From Limnomonas spitsbergensis (lineage: Eukaryota > Chlorophyta > Chlorophyceae > Chlamydomonadales), in NCBI GenBank assembly GCA_037349105.1, contig JAYJMM010000064.1, positions 124,001 through 188,000 of the forward strand: a DNA stretch of 64,000 bases, read 5' to 3'. The notes below the pieces were generated by a model. The model did no database searches, had not been told where the DNA came from, and was given only the letters and a program-made list of their open reading frames with translations. A program made the translations under genes and the position numbers. Below are positions 1 through 11,911 of this stretch, in pieces. Within the stretch, counting starts at the first letter, position 1, and every line of letters begins with the position of its first letter.

Positions 1-3000
1 CATGGCAGGCAGCTCATGAGAGGGGGACGGTGCTGCATTATGCATGGCAGGCAGCTCATGAGCGGGGGAAGGTGCTGCATCATGCATGGCAGGCAGCTCA
101 TGCCAGGGGGGACGGTGCTGCATCATGCATGGCAGGCAGCTCATGCCAGGGGGGGGACGGTGCTGCATCATGCATGGCAGGCAGCTCATGCCAGGGGGGG
201 ACGGTGCTGCATCATGCATGGCAGGCAGCTCATGAGAGGGTGACGGTGCTGCATCATGCATGGCAAGCAGCTCATGCCAGGGGGGGACGGTGCTGCATCA
301 TGCATGACAGACTGCTCATGATAGGGGGACGGTGCTGCATTATGCATGACAGGCAGCTCATGAGAGGGGGACGGTGCTGCATCATGCATGGCAGGCAGCT
401 CATGCCAGGGGGGGACGGTGCTGCATCATGCATGGCAGGCAGCTCATGCCAGGGGGGGACGGTGCTGCATCATGCATGGCAGGCAGCTCATGCCAGGGGG
501 GGACGGTGCTGCATCATGCATGGCAGGCAGCTCATGCCAGGGGGGGTCGGTGCTGCATCATGCATGGCAGGCAGCTCATGAGAGGGTGACGGTGCTGCAT
601 CATGCATGGCAAGCAGCTCATGCCAGGGGGGGACGGTGCTGCATCATGCATGACAGACTACTCATGATAGGGGGACGGTGCTGCATCTTGCATGGCAGGC
701 AGCTCATGCCAGGGGGGGAACGGTGCTGCATCATGCATGGCAGGCAGCTCATGACAGGGGGACAGTGCTGCATTATGCATGGCAGGCAGCTCATGCCAGG
801 GGGGACGGTGCTGCATCATGCATGGCATGCAGCTCATGCCAGAGGGGGACGGTGCTGCATCATGCATGGCAAGCAGCTCACGCCAGGGGGGGACAGTGCT
901 GCATTTTGCATGGCAGGCAGCTCATGCCAGATGGGAAAGGTGCTGCATCACGCATGGCAGGTAGCTCATGCCAGGGGGGGACGGTGCTGCATCATGCATG
1001 GCAGGCAGCTCATGCCAGGGGGGACGGTGTTGCATCATGCATGGCAGGCAGCTCATGCCAGGGGGGGGACGGTGCTGCATCATGCATGGCAGGCAGCTCA
1101 TGCCAGGGGGGGGACGGTGCTGCATCATGCATGGCAGGCAGCTCATGCAAGGGGGGGACAGTGCTGCACCATGCATGGCATGCAGCTCATGCAAGGGGGG
1201 GACAGTGCTGCATCATGCATGGCAGGCAGCTCATGCCAGAGGGGGACGGTGCTGCATCATGCATGGCAAGCAGCTCATGCCAGGGGGGTACGGTCCTGCA
1301 TTATGCATGGCAGGCAGCTCATGCCAGGGGGGAAAGGTGCTGCATCACGCATGGCAGGCAGGTCATGTCAGGGGGGGACGGTGCTGCATCATGCATGGCA
1401 GGCAGCTCATGCCAGGGGGGGACGGTGCTGCATTGTGCATGGCAGGCAGCTCATGCCAGTGGGGGACGGTGCTGCATTATGCATGGCAGGCAGCACATGC
1501 CAGGGGTTGATGGTGCTGCATTATGCATGACAGGCAGCTCATGCCAGGGGGGGACGGTGCTGCATTATGCATGGCAGGCAGCGCAAGCCAGAAGGGGACG
1601 GTGTTGCATCATGCATGGCAGGCAGCTCATGCCAGGGGTTGACGGTGTTGCATTACGCAAGGCAGGCAGCTCATGCCAGGGGGGGACAGTGCTGCATCAT
1701 GCATGGCACGCAGCTCATGCCAGGGGGTGACGGTGCTGCATTATGCATGGCAGGCAGCTCATGCCAGGGGGGGATTGTGCTGCATCATGCATGGGAGGCA
1801 GCTCATGCCAGGGGGGGACGGTGCTGCATCATGCATGGGAGGCAGCTCATGCCAGGGGGGGACGGTGCTGCATCATGCATGGCAGGCAGCTCATGCCAGG
1901 GGGGGACGGTGCTGCATCATGCATGGCAGGCAGCTCATGCCAGGGGGGGACGGTGCTGCATCATGCATGGCAGGTAGCTCATGCCAGGGGGGGACGGTGC
2001 TGCATCATGCATGGCAAGCAGCTCATGCCAGGGGTTGACGGTGCTGCATCATGCATGGCAGGCAGCTCATGCCAGGGGGGGCAGGGCTGCATCATGCATG
2101 GCGAGCAGCTCATGCCAGGGGGGGGCGGTGCTGCATCATGCATGGCAGGCAGCTCATGAGAGGGGGACGGTGCTGCATTATGCATGGCAGGCAGCTCATG
2201 AGCGGGGGAAGGTGCTGCATCATGCATGGCAGGCAGCTCATGCCAGGGGGGACGGTGCTGCATCATGCATGGCAGGCAGCTCATGCCAGGGGGGGGACGG
2301 TGCTGCATCATGCATGGCAGGCAGCTCATGCCAGGGGGGGACGGTGCTGCATCATGCATGGCAGGCAGCTCATGAGAGGGTGACGGTGCTGCATCATGCA
2401 TGGCAAGCAGCTCATGCCAGGGGGGGACGGTGCTGCATCATGCATGACAGACTGCTCATGATAGGGGGACGGTGCTGCATTATGCATGACAGGCAGCTCA
2501 TGAGAGGGGGACGGTGCTGCATCATGCATGGCAGGCAGCTCATGCCAGGGGGGGACGGTGCTGCATCATGCATGGCAGGCAGCTCATGCCAGGGGGGGAC
2601 GGTGCTGCATCATGCATGGCAGGCAGCTCATGCCAGGGGGGGACGGTGCTGCATCATGCATGGCAGGCAGCTCATGCCAGGGGGGGACGGTGCTGCATCA
2701 TGCATGGCAGGCAGCTCATGCCAGGGGGGGACGGTGCTGCATCATGCATGGCAGGCAGCTCATGCCAGGGGGGGACTGTGTTGCATCATGCATGGCAGGC
2801 AGCTCATGCCAGGGGGGGTCGGTGCTGCATCATGCATGGCAGGCAGCTCATGAGAGGGTGACGGTGCTGCATCATGCATGGCAAGCAGCTCATGCCAGGG
2901 GGGGACGGTGCTGCATCATGCATGACAGACTACTCATGATAGGGGGACGGTGCTGCATTATGCATGACAGGCAGCTCATGAGAGGGGGACGGTGCTGCAT

Positions 3001-3145
3001 CATGCATGGCAGGCAGCTCATGCCAGGGGGGGACGGTGCTGCATCATGCATGGCAGGCAGCTCATGCCAGGGGGGGATGGTGCTGCAGCATGCATGATAG
3101 GCAGCTCATGAGAGGGGGACGGTGCTGGATCATGCATGGCAGGAA
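1..3145. repeat. 44-bp minisatellite array (about 70 units)
   Basis: Head-to-tail units of 44 bp, with 42-43 bp variants. The core reads TGCTGCATCATGCATGGCAG followed by GCAGCTCATGCCAG and a G-run. The period was measured from the GCAGGCAGCT repeats at 391 and 435. Variants differ mainly in the G-run and in CATGAGAG versus CATGCCAG. Because 44 is not a multiple of three, all three plus frames cycle through the same peptides, so the long open frames are not evidence of a gene. The array enters from the left window edge. A higher-order copy exists: 1-546 recurs at 2141-2686. Confidence 0.95.
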
Positions 3146-4780
3146 GCTCTCACCTTCTCTGTCAACCTGCATAGCCTGCTGCCCAGACGCGCGCGCCCCG
3201 ATGCCACGTGCGCCTCAGCCGCCATGCTTGCTCAGTATCCACGCGCTCAGCTGCCTGATAGGGACTGAAGGTGGGAGACCGGTTGACAGAAACTAGTGAG
3301 CACTGAGCAGCTGACGGGGCTAAGCGGTTGGGAATGTGTTTCAAACAGCCCAACATGGGTTGGTCATGGTGGCAGCAGTGTGGACCTTTTACAGGGTTAT
3401 ATTTCAAGGAGAGTTGACAGGGGTTGTTGAATGGGCATGTTTTGAGACGGCGGTTTGAGGGGGAGCGGCCGAATAGTGCGTTGCAAACAGCGGTTGGGGG
3501 CGCAGTTGAAACAGGCAGGGCACTTCCAACAACCCGCGCCATAGCTCCACACCCTAACTGTTGCTTCCCGACTTCGTAAAAAATGTATAGAGAAAGCCAC
3601 GTCCGCAGGGGTATCCGCCTATCCGGAGGTAAATGGGACAGCTCTGCATGTGCCAAGGCCGCATCAATGCTGTTACCGTGTTAGTGATGGTGGTGATGGT
3701 GACAGGTGATATTCGGCACCGAGGATGGCCGGTGAGAACTGGTACGAAGATGCCACGTGGATATCGGCATACGCAGCATGCAGGTGCAGCATCCCTACGC
3801 GACGGACGCACGAGGCAATGAAATTAACTCAGTGTTCGCTGCTTCGGCGCGTCTCGACGAATTGGGGTGCACAGCGGCCCAAGGCTGGGTACGCGCGACC
3901 CAAGAAGGACGGGCCTGTGAGGCTTGGTGGAGGCAGGCCACAAAGGCGTCAAATCCAATAATTCACTCATCGTGAATCGAACATGTTTGCAAGATTGTTT
4001 TCAGAACTGCCTGTAGCGGTGAGCACGAACATATGGCAGCTGGGGGCATTGGCCATGACACCACTGATGCATGGGTGCATGGTCCTCTCCATGCGTGGCG
4101 CCGCATGGGTGCATGAACCTACCTGCCATGCAGGGTGACCCGGTAAGGACTTCAGTACGGTCATGCGGTATGGTACGGGTACGGTGCGGTACGGACATAA
4201 TGGGATGGGCTAGTAAGTAAATGGACGATACGGTGCTGTATGGGATACGGTACAAGATTTTTGCCAGTACGGCCGTACAGGGTAATGCTGCCATGCCCAT
4301 CTGCAGGCGCTGGGTACAGGGTGCCAGGGTTTCTTGTAGTGGTCCCTGGTTACGCATTGAAACAAAAGTGGTTATTATAACCAAAAATGCATTCATAAAG
4401 GCATAGGTTAAAATAGTCAGGGTAACGAAAAACGTGAAAATTAATCAGGATAATAATTTCATGCAGCGAGCGCTTTGCCTGAGAATCACAACGCCTGGTA
4501 ACTAACAAAACTTTCCAAATATTGATTAACGAAACCATGCAGGGCCTATGGAAACGTGTTCAGGAAATGAGAGGAGGGGGAGGGGGGGGGGGGGGGGGGG
4601 GCGTGTTTATAAATTTGATTCTAGGGATCTTGCCAGCTGGCCTTGCTGAGTGGACCTGACATGGCTGAGTGGTGTTGATGAGCGTTGTACCCTGCCACCC
4701 TGTCTCCCTCCTCCCACCCCATTGCCAGCACCTGCGGCTCAGTGGGATTGTCTGCCTCACATGGATGGATGTGCATGCAT
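3146..4780. other. Single-copy stretch of the duplication, no gene recognised
   Basis: Aligns with 30509-31965. Short open frames here are not well conserved between the two copies. A GGTACGG-rich stretch lies at 4150-4280. One unit of the motif GCATGGTCCTCTCCATG occurs near 4078-4112, which in copy 2 is expanded to about seven 34-bp units. The stretch from 4360 to 4560 is AT-rich. Confidence 0.6.
4582..4601. repeat. G20 homopolymer
   Basis: Twenty consecutive G residues sit in a purine-rich context (GAGGAGGGGGA immediately before). In copy 2 the matching position (near 31860-31873) has only a short GGGGAGGGG-type tract. Expect length error or polymorphism here. Confidence 0.9.
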
Positions 4781-4789
4781 GGGGAGAGC

Positions 4790-4965
4790 ATGGGGAGAGC
4801 ATGGGGGGGAGGGGGGCAGGTTCAAAGGCAGGGGCATGGCCAAGTCATATCAAACAGCGCTGCCACCTGTTCCCACATGGGGGGGAGGGGGGCAGTTTCA
4901 AAGGCAAGGGCATGGCCGAGTAGTGTCAACTATTGCTGCCACCTGTCTGCACATTTTTACCCGCT
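4790..4965. repeat. About 76-bp tandem repeat, two units
   Basis: Units contain GGGGGAGGGGGGCAGGTTCA, GGCAGGGGCATGGC and a GCTGCCACCTGT end. The same unit is expanded to about 12 copies at 31965-32910 in the second segmental copy. Confidence 0.85.
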
Positions 4966-5349
4966 TGGCAGTATCTGGCGCTGACTGGGATTGCCTGCCC
5001 CGCTTGCATTGCTCCATAAATAGGATATGGCTGAATGCTAAATTGGTACTGTCCCACAACAGAAAGCAAACACACACACTCATTTTACTGGGGCAACACC
5101 CCTCCCCCTCCCTCTGATCCGCTCCTTGCTGCCCTAGGAAGGGGATGGCTGGCATGCCATGTCAGCATTTGTGGACCTTGCATCAGCTGAGCAGAAGCGG
5201 AAGCAGCCCAGCATCATGGCACATCAATGACAAGTAAGTTGTTGTCTTGCATGCTCAGGGCCACTACCAAGGAACAGGCTCTATAACCATATGGGAACAT
5301 CGGTCGTGGATGCTCATAGGTTGTGCGAGTCGTGTTCATGTCCGGGCTC

Positions 5350-5812
5350 GGATTTCAGGGAATATCTGAGTGGGATTTGAGGGAATATCTAACTGGGATT
5401 TGAGGGAATATCTGACTGGGATTTGAGGGAATATCTAACTGGGATTTGAGGGAATATCTAACTGGGATTTGAGGGAATATCTAACTGGGATTTGAGGGAA
5501 TATCTGACTGGGATTTGAGGGAATATCTGACTGGGATTTGAGGGAATATCTAACTGGGATTTGAGGGAATATCTGACTGGGATTTGAGGGAATATCTGAC
5601 TGGGATTTGAGGGAATATCTGACTGGGATTTCAGGGAATATCTGACTGGGATTTCAGGGAATATCTAACTGGGATTTGAGGGAATATCTGACTGGGATTT
5701 GAGGGAATATCTGACTGGGATTTGAGGGAATATCTAACTGGGATTTGAGGGGATATCTGACTGGGATTTCAGGGGATATGTCACTGGGATTTGAGGGAAT
5801 ATCTGGCGAACC
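5350..5812. repeat. 23-bp minisatellite (about 20 units)
   Basis: Unit TGGGATTTGAGGGAATATCT plus GAC or AAC. The period of 23 bp was measured from 5401 to 5424. Two unit types (CTGAC and CTAAC) are interspersed, and late units change TTTGAG to TTTCAG. Copy 2 (33298-33375) holds only about three units, so this array moved in the opposite direction to its neighbours. Confidence 0.9.
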
Positions 5813-6539
5813 ACCAATGTGTAGTTTGAATGAAAACGTCCTTGAGCGGGGGGTCCAAGGTGCAGGCATCATCAAGTCCTCAGGTGCATGATATGAGTAG
5901 ATTAACCACCGACTCGGGCCATATAACGAGAATAAACCCTTCGATATACAAGTTGAGCGGGCCCTGGTCCTGACCGAGTGTTAGGCTTGGCCTTTGAGGT
6001 ACATATGGGCGGATTATTCTCATTATACGGCCCATGTCGGTGGTTAACCTGCTCTTAACAACTGCCGTACTTGGGCGTCACAAAATAAATGAAGCCTTAA
6101 GGTATTCTAGTCATTCATTTGTCCAACAAGCCGGAGAACTTATTAGATTTGACAGCAACGACCTACTTTATAACACATGATTCGCACGTTCTCCTTCACA
6201 AGAGGATGTTCGAACAATCCAGTGTGGGCACCTGAGACAAGAGGACATGCATGAGCATGCCACTGAGTATTATGGCGGTCATATGCCGTTTGTAAGCGTC
6301 AGTTTATTTTAATTGTTAGCATGATATTGGCCTGGCCATCAACCCAGTTCCGGAAACAAGGACCGGAATACAGCTTACATAATGCATTACGGCAACAGCC
6401 GATCGCAGAGTTTATGAGAGTCACCCGGTGGGGGGAGACAGTGCCTAACAACAACTTGTGCGCCTATTTCGCCCCAAATTGGCGAGAATGTGACACTCAC
6501 ATGCTAAGTGTGAGCTGAGCTAAGCATCCTAGCACACAC
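5813..6539. other. Single-copy spacer, no gene recognised
   Basis: Collinear with about 33376-33985. It contains short blocks conserved between both copies, such as the sequence around GAGAGTCACCCGG. I see no plausible coding exon or RNA gene. Confidence 0.5.
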
Positions 6540-6890
6540 AAAGTATGAACATGTCTGGACAACCAAGGTTCGCAAAGTATGAACATGTTGAGGCTGAAGA
6601 TGATCCACAACTTGAAAATGGCCTATGGCCTGACAACTAGATAGGGGCTTCAGTGATGTCTGGACAAAGAAGGTCCAAAAGGTATGAACATGATGCGGCA
6701 AAAGGTGATTCACACTTTGAAAATGGCCTATGGCCTGACAACTAGATAGGGGCTTCAGTGATGTCTGGACAACCAAGGTACACAAAGTACGAACGTGGTG
6801 CGGCACAAAACGATCCACACTTTTCAAAATGGCCTACAGCCCGACAACTAGGGGCTTGAGTGAGGTCTGGACAACGAATATCTGCACAGT
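6540..6890. repeat. About 101-bp tandem repeat, three units
   Basis: Units start near AAAGTATGAACATG, continue through AATGGCCTA and GACAACTAG, and end GTCTGGACAACCAAGGT. The same unit is present about 12 times at 33990-35220. Confidence 0.85.
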
Positions 6891-7265
6891 GTTTTTTCAG
6901 TCCAACGGGTCATCACATATGATGCATGGGACTAGTGCTGGTAAACCGGTACAAGCACTAAATACGCTAGCTAGTGCGAGCGAAAACCAGTGACCCCCCC
7001 AGAACTTGAGTATCCCCAGCACACATCAATTGTGAGACAAGCTGAGCGGTAAAGAGCCAGACATCAGCTTATGCAAACAAGCAAGAGCTACACATGGGAT
7101 GTGAGGGGTGGAGGAAACAATGCGGCATATTCTCAGGACATGTCCTCCGCATACTCATCCACTACAGAGTCCTGCTAACGGTTCCGGCGCGGATCGATGT
7201 GGCTTTAGCCCAGGCTTCGCTGTTTCCTTAACGCCCACGCCCCCCACGGGGCGTAGCTTTCTTTC

Positions 7266-10200
7266 TTACAGAGTCCTGCTCCAATTGCCTCCGCTGTTCT
7301 TGGAAATATACACGTAATCGTTGGCGGCCGCCGCCAAAAGCGTAGTGCCGAAATCAGAGGACGCAAGTGCTATCCATCGCTTTGATGGCGCATTCGTTTG
7401 ACCGAAGGAAAGATCTTTGGTTGATGCAGTGAAGATAGAACCGGCCCTAGTGCCCAGTGCTATCATCGAATTATCGCCGGACAAGGCGGTTGCAGAATAA
7501 AAAAAGGGGTGGTCTCTGTCCACAGGAGTTAAAGTCTGGCCTCTGTCTGTACTGGTGAAATAAGTAGTCGCAATTTCTGTTGAGATGATGACAGTAAAGG
7601 AGGCGTCATGGGTCATAGCCAGCACCCCATTAAAGGTGTATACAGCTGGATAGCCAGGCAACCACGTGGCACCACTATCTTGACTGGTGGCGTAATGTGA
7701 GTCCAACACCGAAATCAAGATCTTGCCGTCGTCAGAGCCTGTAATTCCAATATACCCCGTATTTGATCCAAATGGCATTTTCGACGACTGATCCACCCAC
7801 GTCGCTCCACTGTCAATACTTGTGAACACACCAGCCATTGAAGATGCTGCCAAGTTCACACCGTCCGATGAGATGGTTATGCCAGTCCAGAGCTCAACAT
7901 CTGCCCTGGGCAACCAAGACGTCCCAGAGTCAGCGCTGATGTATATATGTCCATTAGAGATTGTGGCTGCCATCTTGGTGCCATCGTCTGACATTGCTAT
8001 GCTTGTCCACTGACTTCCCCCAGTTCCTACCTCCGACCACTCAAGCCATGCGTCACCTCCATTAAGACTAATCCAAATGCTCCCGTTCACAATAACCACT
8101 GCAAGTGTTAGGCCGTCAGCACTGGAAGCCACAGAGGGTGCGGTAAATGGAGACGATATGACACCTGTGACATAGAGTTACATGCAAGTCATTATGTTAT
8201 AGATAACTGCAAATAGCCACACAAGTGAAGTATTGGGTCTCTAGGATGGTAAATCAAGGCTACAACATGACTCCAACAGGGTATGTCTTCAGGTTCCCCC
8301 CCGAGCTGTGTTTATTGTTCCCTTCACCAACACGCCCATGAGGGAAGCAGTTCATTCCTTAAAAATATATCGGTGTGCAGCGTCAGGATACATCAATGTA
8401 CTGCATCAGGGTACATCATCAAGCCACGTCAGGGTACATCAACGTACTGCATCAAGGTACATCAGGGTACAGCATCAGGGCACATCAGGGTACAGCATCA
8501 GGGTATATCAGGGTACAGCATCAGGGCACATCAAGGTACAGCATCAGGGTACATCAGGTTACAGCATCGGGGCATATCAGGGTACTGCATCAGGGCACAG
8601 CATCAGGGCACATCAGGGTACAGCATCAGGGCACATCAGGGTACAGCATCAGGGCACATCAGGGTACAGCATCAGGGCATATCAGGGCACAGCTTCAGGG
8701 CACATCAGGGTACATCATCAGGGTACATCAGGGTACAGCATCAGGGCACATCAGGGTACTGCATCAGGGCACAGCATCATGGCACATCAGGGTACAGCAT
8801 CAGGGCACATCATGGTACATCATGAGGGCATATCAGGGCACAGCTTCAGGGCACATCAGGGTACATCATCAGGGTACATCAGGGTACAGCATCAGGTCAC
8901 ATCAGGGTACAGCATCAGGGCACATCATGGTACAGCATCAGGGCACATCAGGGTACAGTATCAGGGCACGGCAGGGTACATCATCAGGGCACATCAGGGT
9001 ATAGTACCAGGATACGTCAGGGTAAGGGTACAGCATCAGGGCACATCATCAGGGCACATCAGGGTACATCATCAGGGCACATCAGGGTACAGCATCAGGG
9101 TACATCAGGCATCGGATCATATCAGGGTACATCATCATGGCACATCAGGGTACATCATCAGGGCACGTCAGGGTACAGCGTCAGGGTATATCAACAGGAC
9201 ACATCAGGGTACAACATAAGGGCACATCAGGGTACAACATAAGGGCACATCAGGGTACAACATAAGGGTACATCAGGGTACATCGTAAGGGTACATCAGG
9301 GTACATCATTATGGCACATCAGGGTACAGCATAGGGGTACATCATTAGGGTACATCAGGGTACATCATTAGGGTACATCAGGGTACATCATTAGGGTACA
9401 GCATCAGGGCACATCAGGGTACAGCGTCCGGGTACATCAGGGGATATCATTACGGCACATCAACGTACTGCATCAAGGTATATCAGGGCACAGCAGCAGG
9501 GTATATTAACAGGGCACATCAGGGTACAGCTTCAGGGCACATCAGGATACATCATCAGGGCACATCAGGGTACGACATCAGGGCACATCAGGGTACAGCA
9601 TCAGGGCACATCAGGGTACAGCATCAGGGCACATCAGGGTACAGCATCAGGGCACATCAGGGTACAGGATCAGGGCACATCAGGGAACAACATAATGGCA
9701 GGTCAGAGTACGGCATCAGGACACATCAGGGTACAACATCAGAGCACATCAGGGTACGGCATCAGGGCACATCAGGGTACAACATCATGGTGTAGCAGGG
9801 TTCGGCATCAGGGTGCAGCATCAGGGTACATCATGGTATGTCAGGGTACAGCATCAGGGCACATCAGGGTACAGCATCAGGGCACATCAGGGTACAGCAT
9901 CAGGGCACATCAGGGTACAGCATCATGACCCTATATTTGTGCCGCATTGAAGTTGCCATACATCCCTAGCCTGGCACTCACTTGGGGATGGGGGGAAGGG
10001 TGACGGAGGGAGCGGTGACGGAGGGAGCGGGGACGGAGGGAGCGGTGACGGAGGGAGCGGGGATGGGGGGACGGGTGACAGAGGCGATGGAGATGCAGGG
10101 GGAGGACTGGGAGGAGAAGGAGAAGGAGGAACAGGGGGGGAGAAAACATATTGAGGTGGGTGGGGAGGTGAGGGGGGCGGAATTGGTGGGGAAGGAGGGA

Positions 10201-11248
10201 GTGGGGGAGAAGGAGGGGATGGAGGGGGAAGGGGGTTGGGGGGAGTAGGGGGTGAGGGGCATGGGGGTGAGGGAGATGGTGGGAGAGGGGGTTGAAGGTT
10301 GGGAGGGACAGGGATAGGCGGTGAGGGGGGAGGGGGAAAAGGAGGTAGAGGGAGCCAAGAGGGTGCAGGCAGAGGCGAGGGGCTTGGCGGTGTTGGGGGA
10401 GATGGACTCGGGTCGGGAGGAGGGGTGACATATCCAGGGGGGAAGGGGGGGGGAGAGGGGAAGGGGGGAGGGGGAGGTGGGGAGGGGGGCGAAGGAGGGG
10501 GGGGCATGGGCGGTGCAGGGTTAGTGCGGGCTCCAAAGAGAGCGTCTTGGCGGAGACTCCTAGGATTAATGGCATTGGGAAACCACTTATCTCCGAACCA
10601 TGATACGTAGGTTAAGAACTGATACGGCAGGCAGATAGAGAGGGACGAGCAGGTGTTCACAGTCCAGTGCAAGGCCGGGTTGTTGAGCGTGTTCTGTATG
10701 AAGGGTCCGCCAGTCACGGTGTAGGCTTCGCCACCAGTCGCGTTGTTGGAGTTAGGATTGCCGCAGAACGCAAAGGATAGACACGCGCTGAACGTCACTT
10801 TGACGTACTCACTGCCAGTAATTGCAGGTGTTATACGAGGCCAAGCGCTGGCCTCGATCGAGGCGATGTACACTGTGTCGAGCGGGCTGGTGAGAGACGT
10901 GGGTGTTGGGACGAAAAACACTTGAGCGAGGGCGGCAGTCAAGTCAGCTTTAAACTCCAGAGAAGTCCCGGCGGGGTTCAGGTTGTTGGCAATATCGCTA
11001 TAGTTGGTCCTGATGTAGAGGACCCACCGCTCAGGCTGGGAAAAGTAGAACGTGCCGTTCGTGTTGTTGAACGTCATGCTCATGTCACGAGTTTGATTAA
11101 GATTGGCGGATAGCGACTTGGGGGGTGATGGTGGTGTGGGAGAGCGAGGAGGGTTGGGCGGATTTGGTGCGTGGGCTTGTGCACTGTGATGAGATGCCAA
11201 CAGCGTCAAAAGCATGGCCACGAAGCCACGGTGGGAGAACGATGACAT
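7266..11248 (-). CDS. Secreted proline-rich wall protein with BNR/Asp-box propeller, copy 1
   Basis: Two-exon minus-strand gene. Exon 1 is 11248-9982: ATG, a signal peptide ([18 protein letters not shown], then a cleavage-like SAQAHA), an unrecognised domain of about 200 residues with four Cys, and a stalk of about 200 residues made of PPSP/SPPP repeats like algal hydroxyproline-rich wall glycoproteins. It ends at a GTGAGT donor (9981-9976). Exon 2 is 8164-7266 after a CACAG acceptor. It encodes about 300 residues with repeated Asp-box motifs ([24 protein letters not shown]), typical of BNR beta-propellers, and stops at TAA (7268-7266). The junction restores one AGT codon and keeps both exons in frame, which supports one gene. 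The intron is a 23-bp minisatellite. Inferred location: cell wall or extracellular matrix; ligand unknown. The N domain is not the classical pherophorin domain. The start is supported by copy 2, where MSSF is also conserved. Confidence 0.75.
8380..9928. repeat. Intronic 23-bp minisatellite (about 65 units)
   Basis: Unit ACATCAGGGTACAGCATCAG plus GGC, itself two related 11-12-bp halves; period 23 measured from 9861 to 9884. It fills nearly the whole intron of the wall-protein/BNR gene on the opposite strand. In the paralogue the same intron array is only about 0.55 kb (36630-37190). Confidence 0.92.
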
Positions 11249-11417
11249 GGCTGATGTTGTGGGAGAACCAGTGGATGCATGTATCAGACTTCACCTGGTG
11301 CACGTATCCAAGCTAGAAAGTTGATCGGCGGGCACGGCGACGGAGGGGCGGGGACAGGTGGACACTTGTGCGTTCTGTCAACCTAAGGGCGAGAACAAGA
11401 TGAAGGTCGTGCGATAA
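11249..11417 (-). promoter_or_regulatory. Conserved 5' flank of the wall-protein gene
   Basis: About 170 bp immediately upstream of the minus-strand ATG are nearly identical to 38517-38688 upstream of the paralogue, up to the GCGATAA where the MITE begins. It must hold the shared core promoter or 5' UTR if both genes are expressed. I see no convincing TATA box. This is inferred from position and conservation only. Confidence 0.35.
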
Positions 11418-11894
11418 GGGGGTGTTTCCATTGGCGCCTTATACCAGCGCGGTTGGAATCCGGTTGCTCGCGATCGTGATTTTTTCACGCCTTATTCCAA
11501 AACTGTTTCCATTGAAATCCAGGAAGTTCGCAGCGAACTTCCTGCTGCCAGAGGTCTGATCTAGGGGCGCCGAGACGTTCTGCGACGATTCGTGACCTCG
11601 GAACCACAAGTGTCGCCGCTTATTTCGATCTGGCTATAGAAATGGCGTCTTTAATGCCGAACGATCTTTCGCGCTGAGATGGTTCCTTAAACCAAGAGGC
11701 AACCAACTCACAGAATAGCCTATACCTGGCAAATGAGACGGTATAGGCTATTCTTTTTGCGTGGTTTCGGCTTCGTACAAAGGGTTCGTACAAAGGCCTA
11801 TTCTGGCCTATTCTGTGTCGGTTTGCGGCAGTTGGGTCGAAATTGGGCCTTATGCTGTGTCGGTTGCCCGACAGAATAGCAATGGAAACACCCC
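11418..11894. mobile_element. Harbinger/Tourist-like MITE, 477 bp
   Basis: Terminal inverted repeats read GGGGTGTTTCCATTG (left) and CAATGGAAACACCCC (right), flanked by TAA on both sides (11415-11417 and 11895-11897). This matches the 3-bp TAA/TTA target duplication and G-rich TIRs of PIF/Harbinger (Tourist) elements. The second segmental copy lacks it: there GCGATAA runs straight into TATATACG. No transposase is encoded. Inside are a hairpin with arms AGGAAGTTCG/CGAACTTCCT (about 11521-11543) and one with 15-bp arms AGAATAGCCTATACC and GGTATAGGCTATTCT (about 11713-11755). Confidence 0.82.
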
Positions 11895-11911
11895 TAAACC
11901 CTAAACCCTAA
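11892..11911. repeat. Interstitial telomere-like repeat (CCCTAAA, under three units)
   Basis: CCCTAAACCCTAAACCCTAA, the plant/green-algal telomere motif, directly abuts the right end of the MITE. It is absent from the equivalent place in copy 2. It is far too short to be a telomere. Confidence 0.75.

Noticed and set aside
1..3145. CRISPR-like repeat array
   Set aside because: Units are contiguous with no unique spacers, in eukaryotic DNA without cas genes.
10570..11160. Classical pherophorin domain in the N part of the wall protein
   Set aside because: Only four Cys and none of the expected Cys spacing; I treat it as an unrecognised domain.
11892..11911. Chromosome-end telomere
   Set aside because: Under three units, internal, with continuous sequence on both sides.
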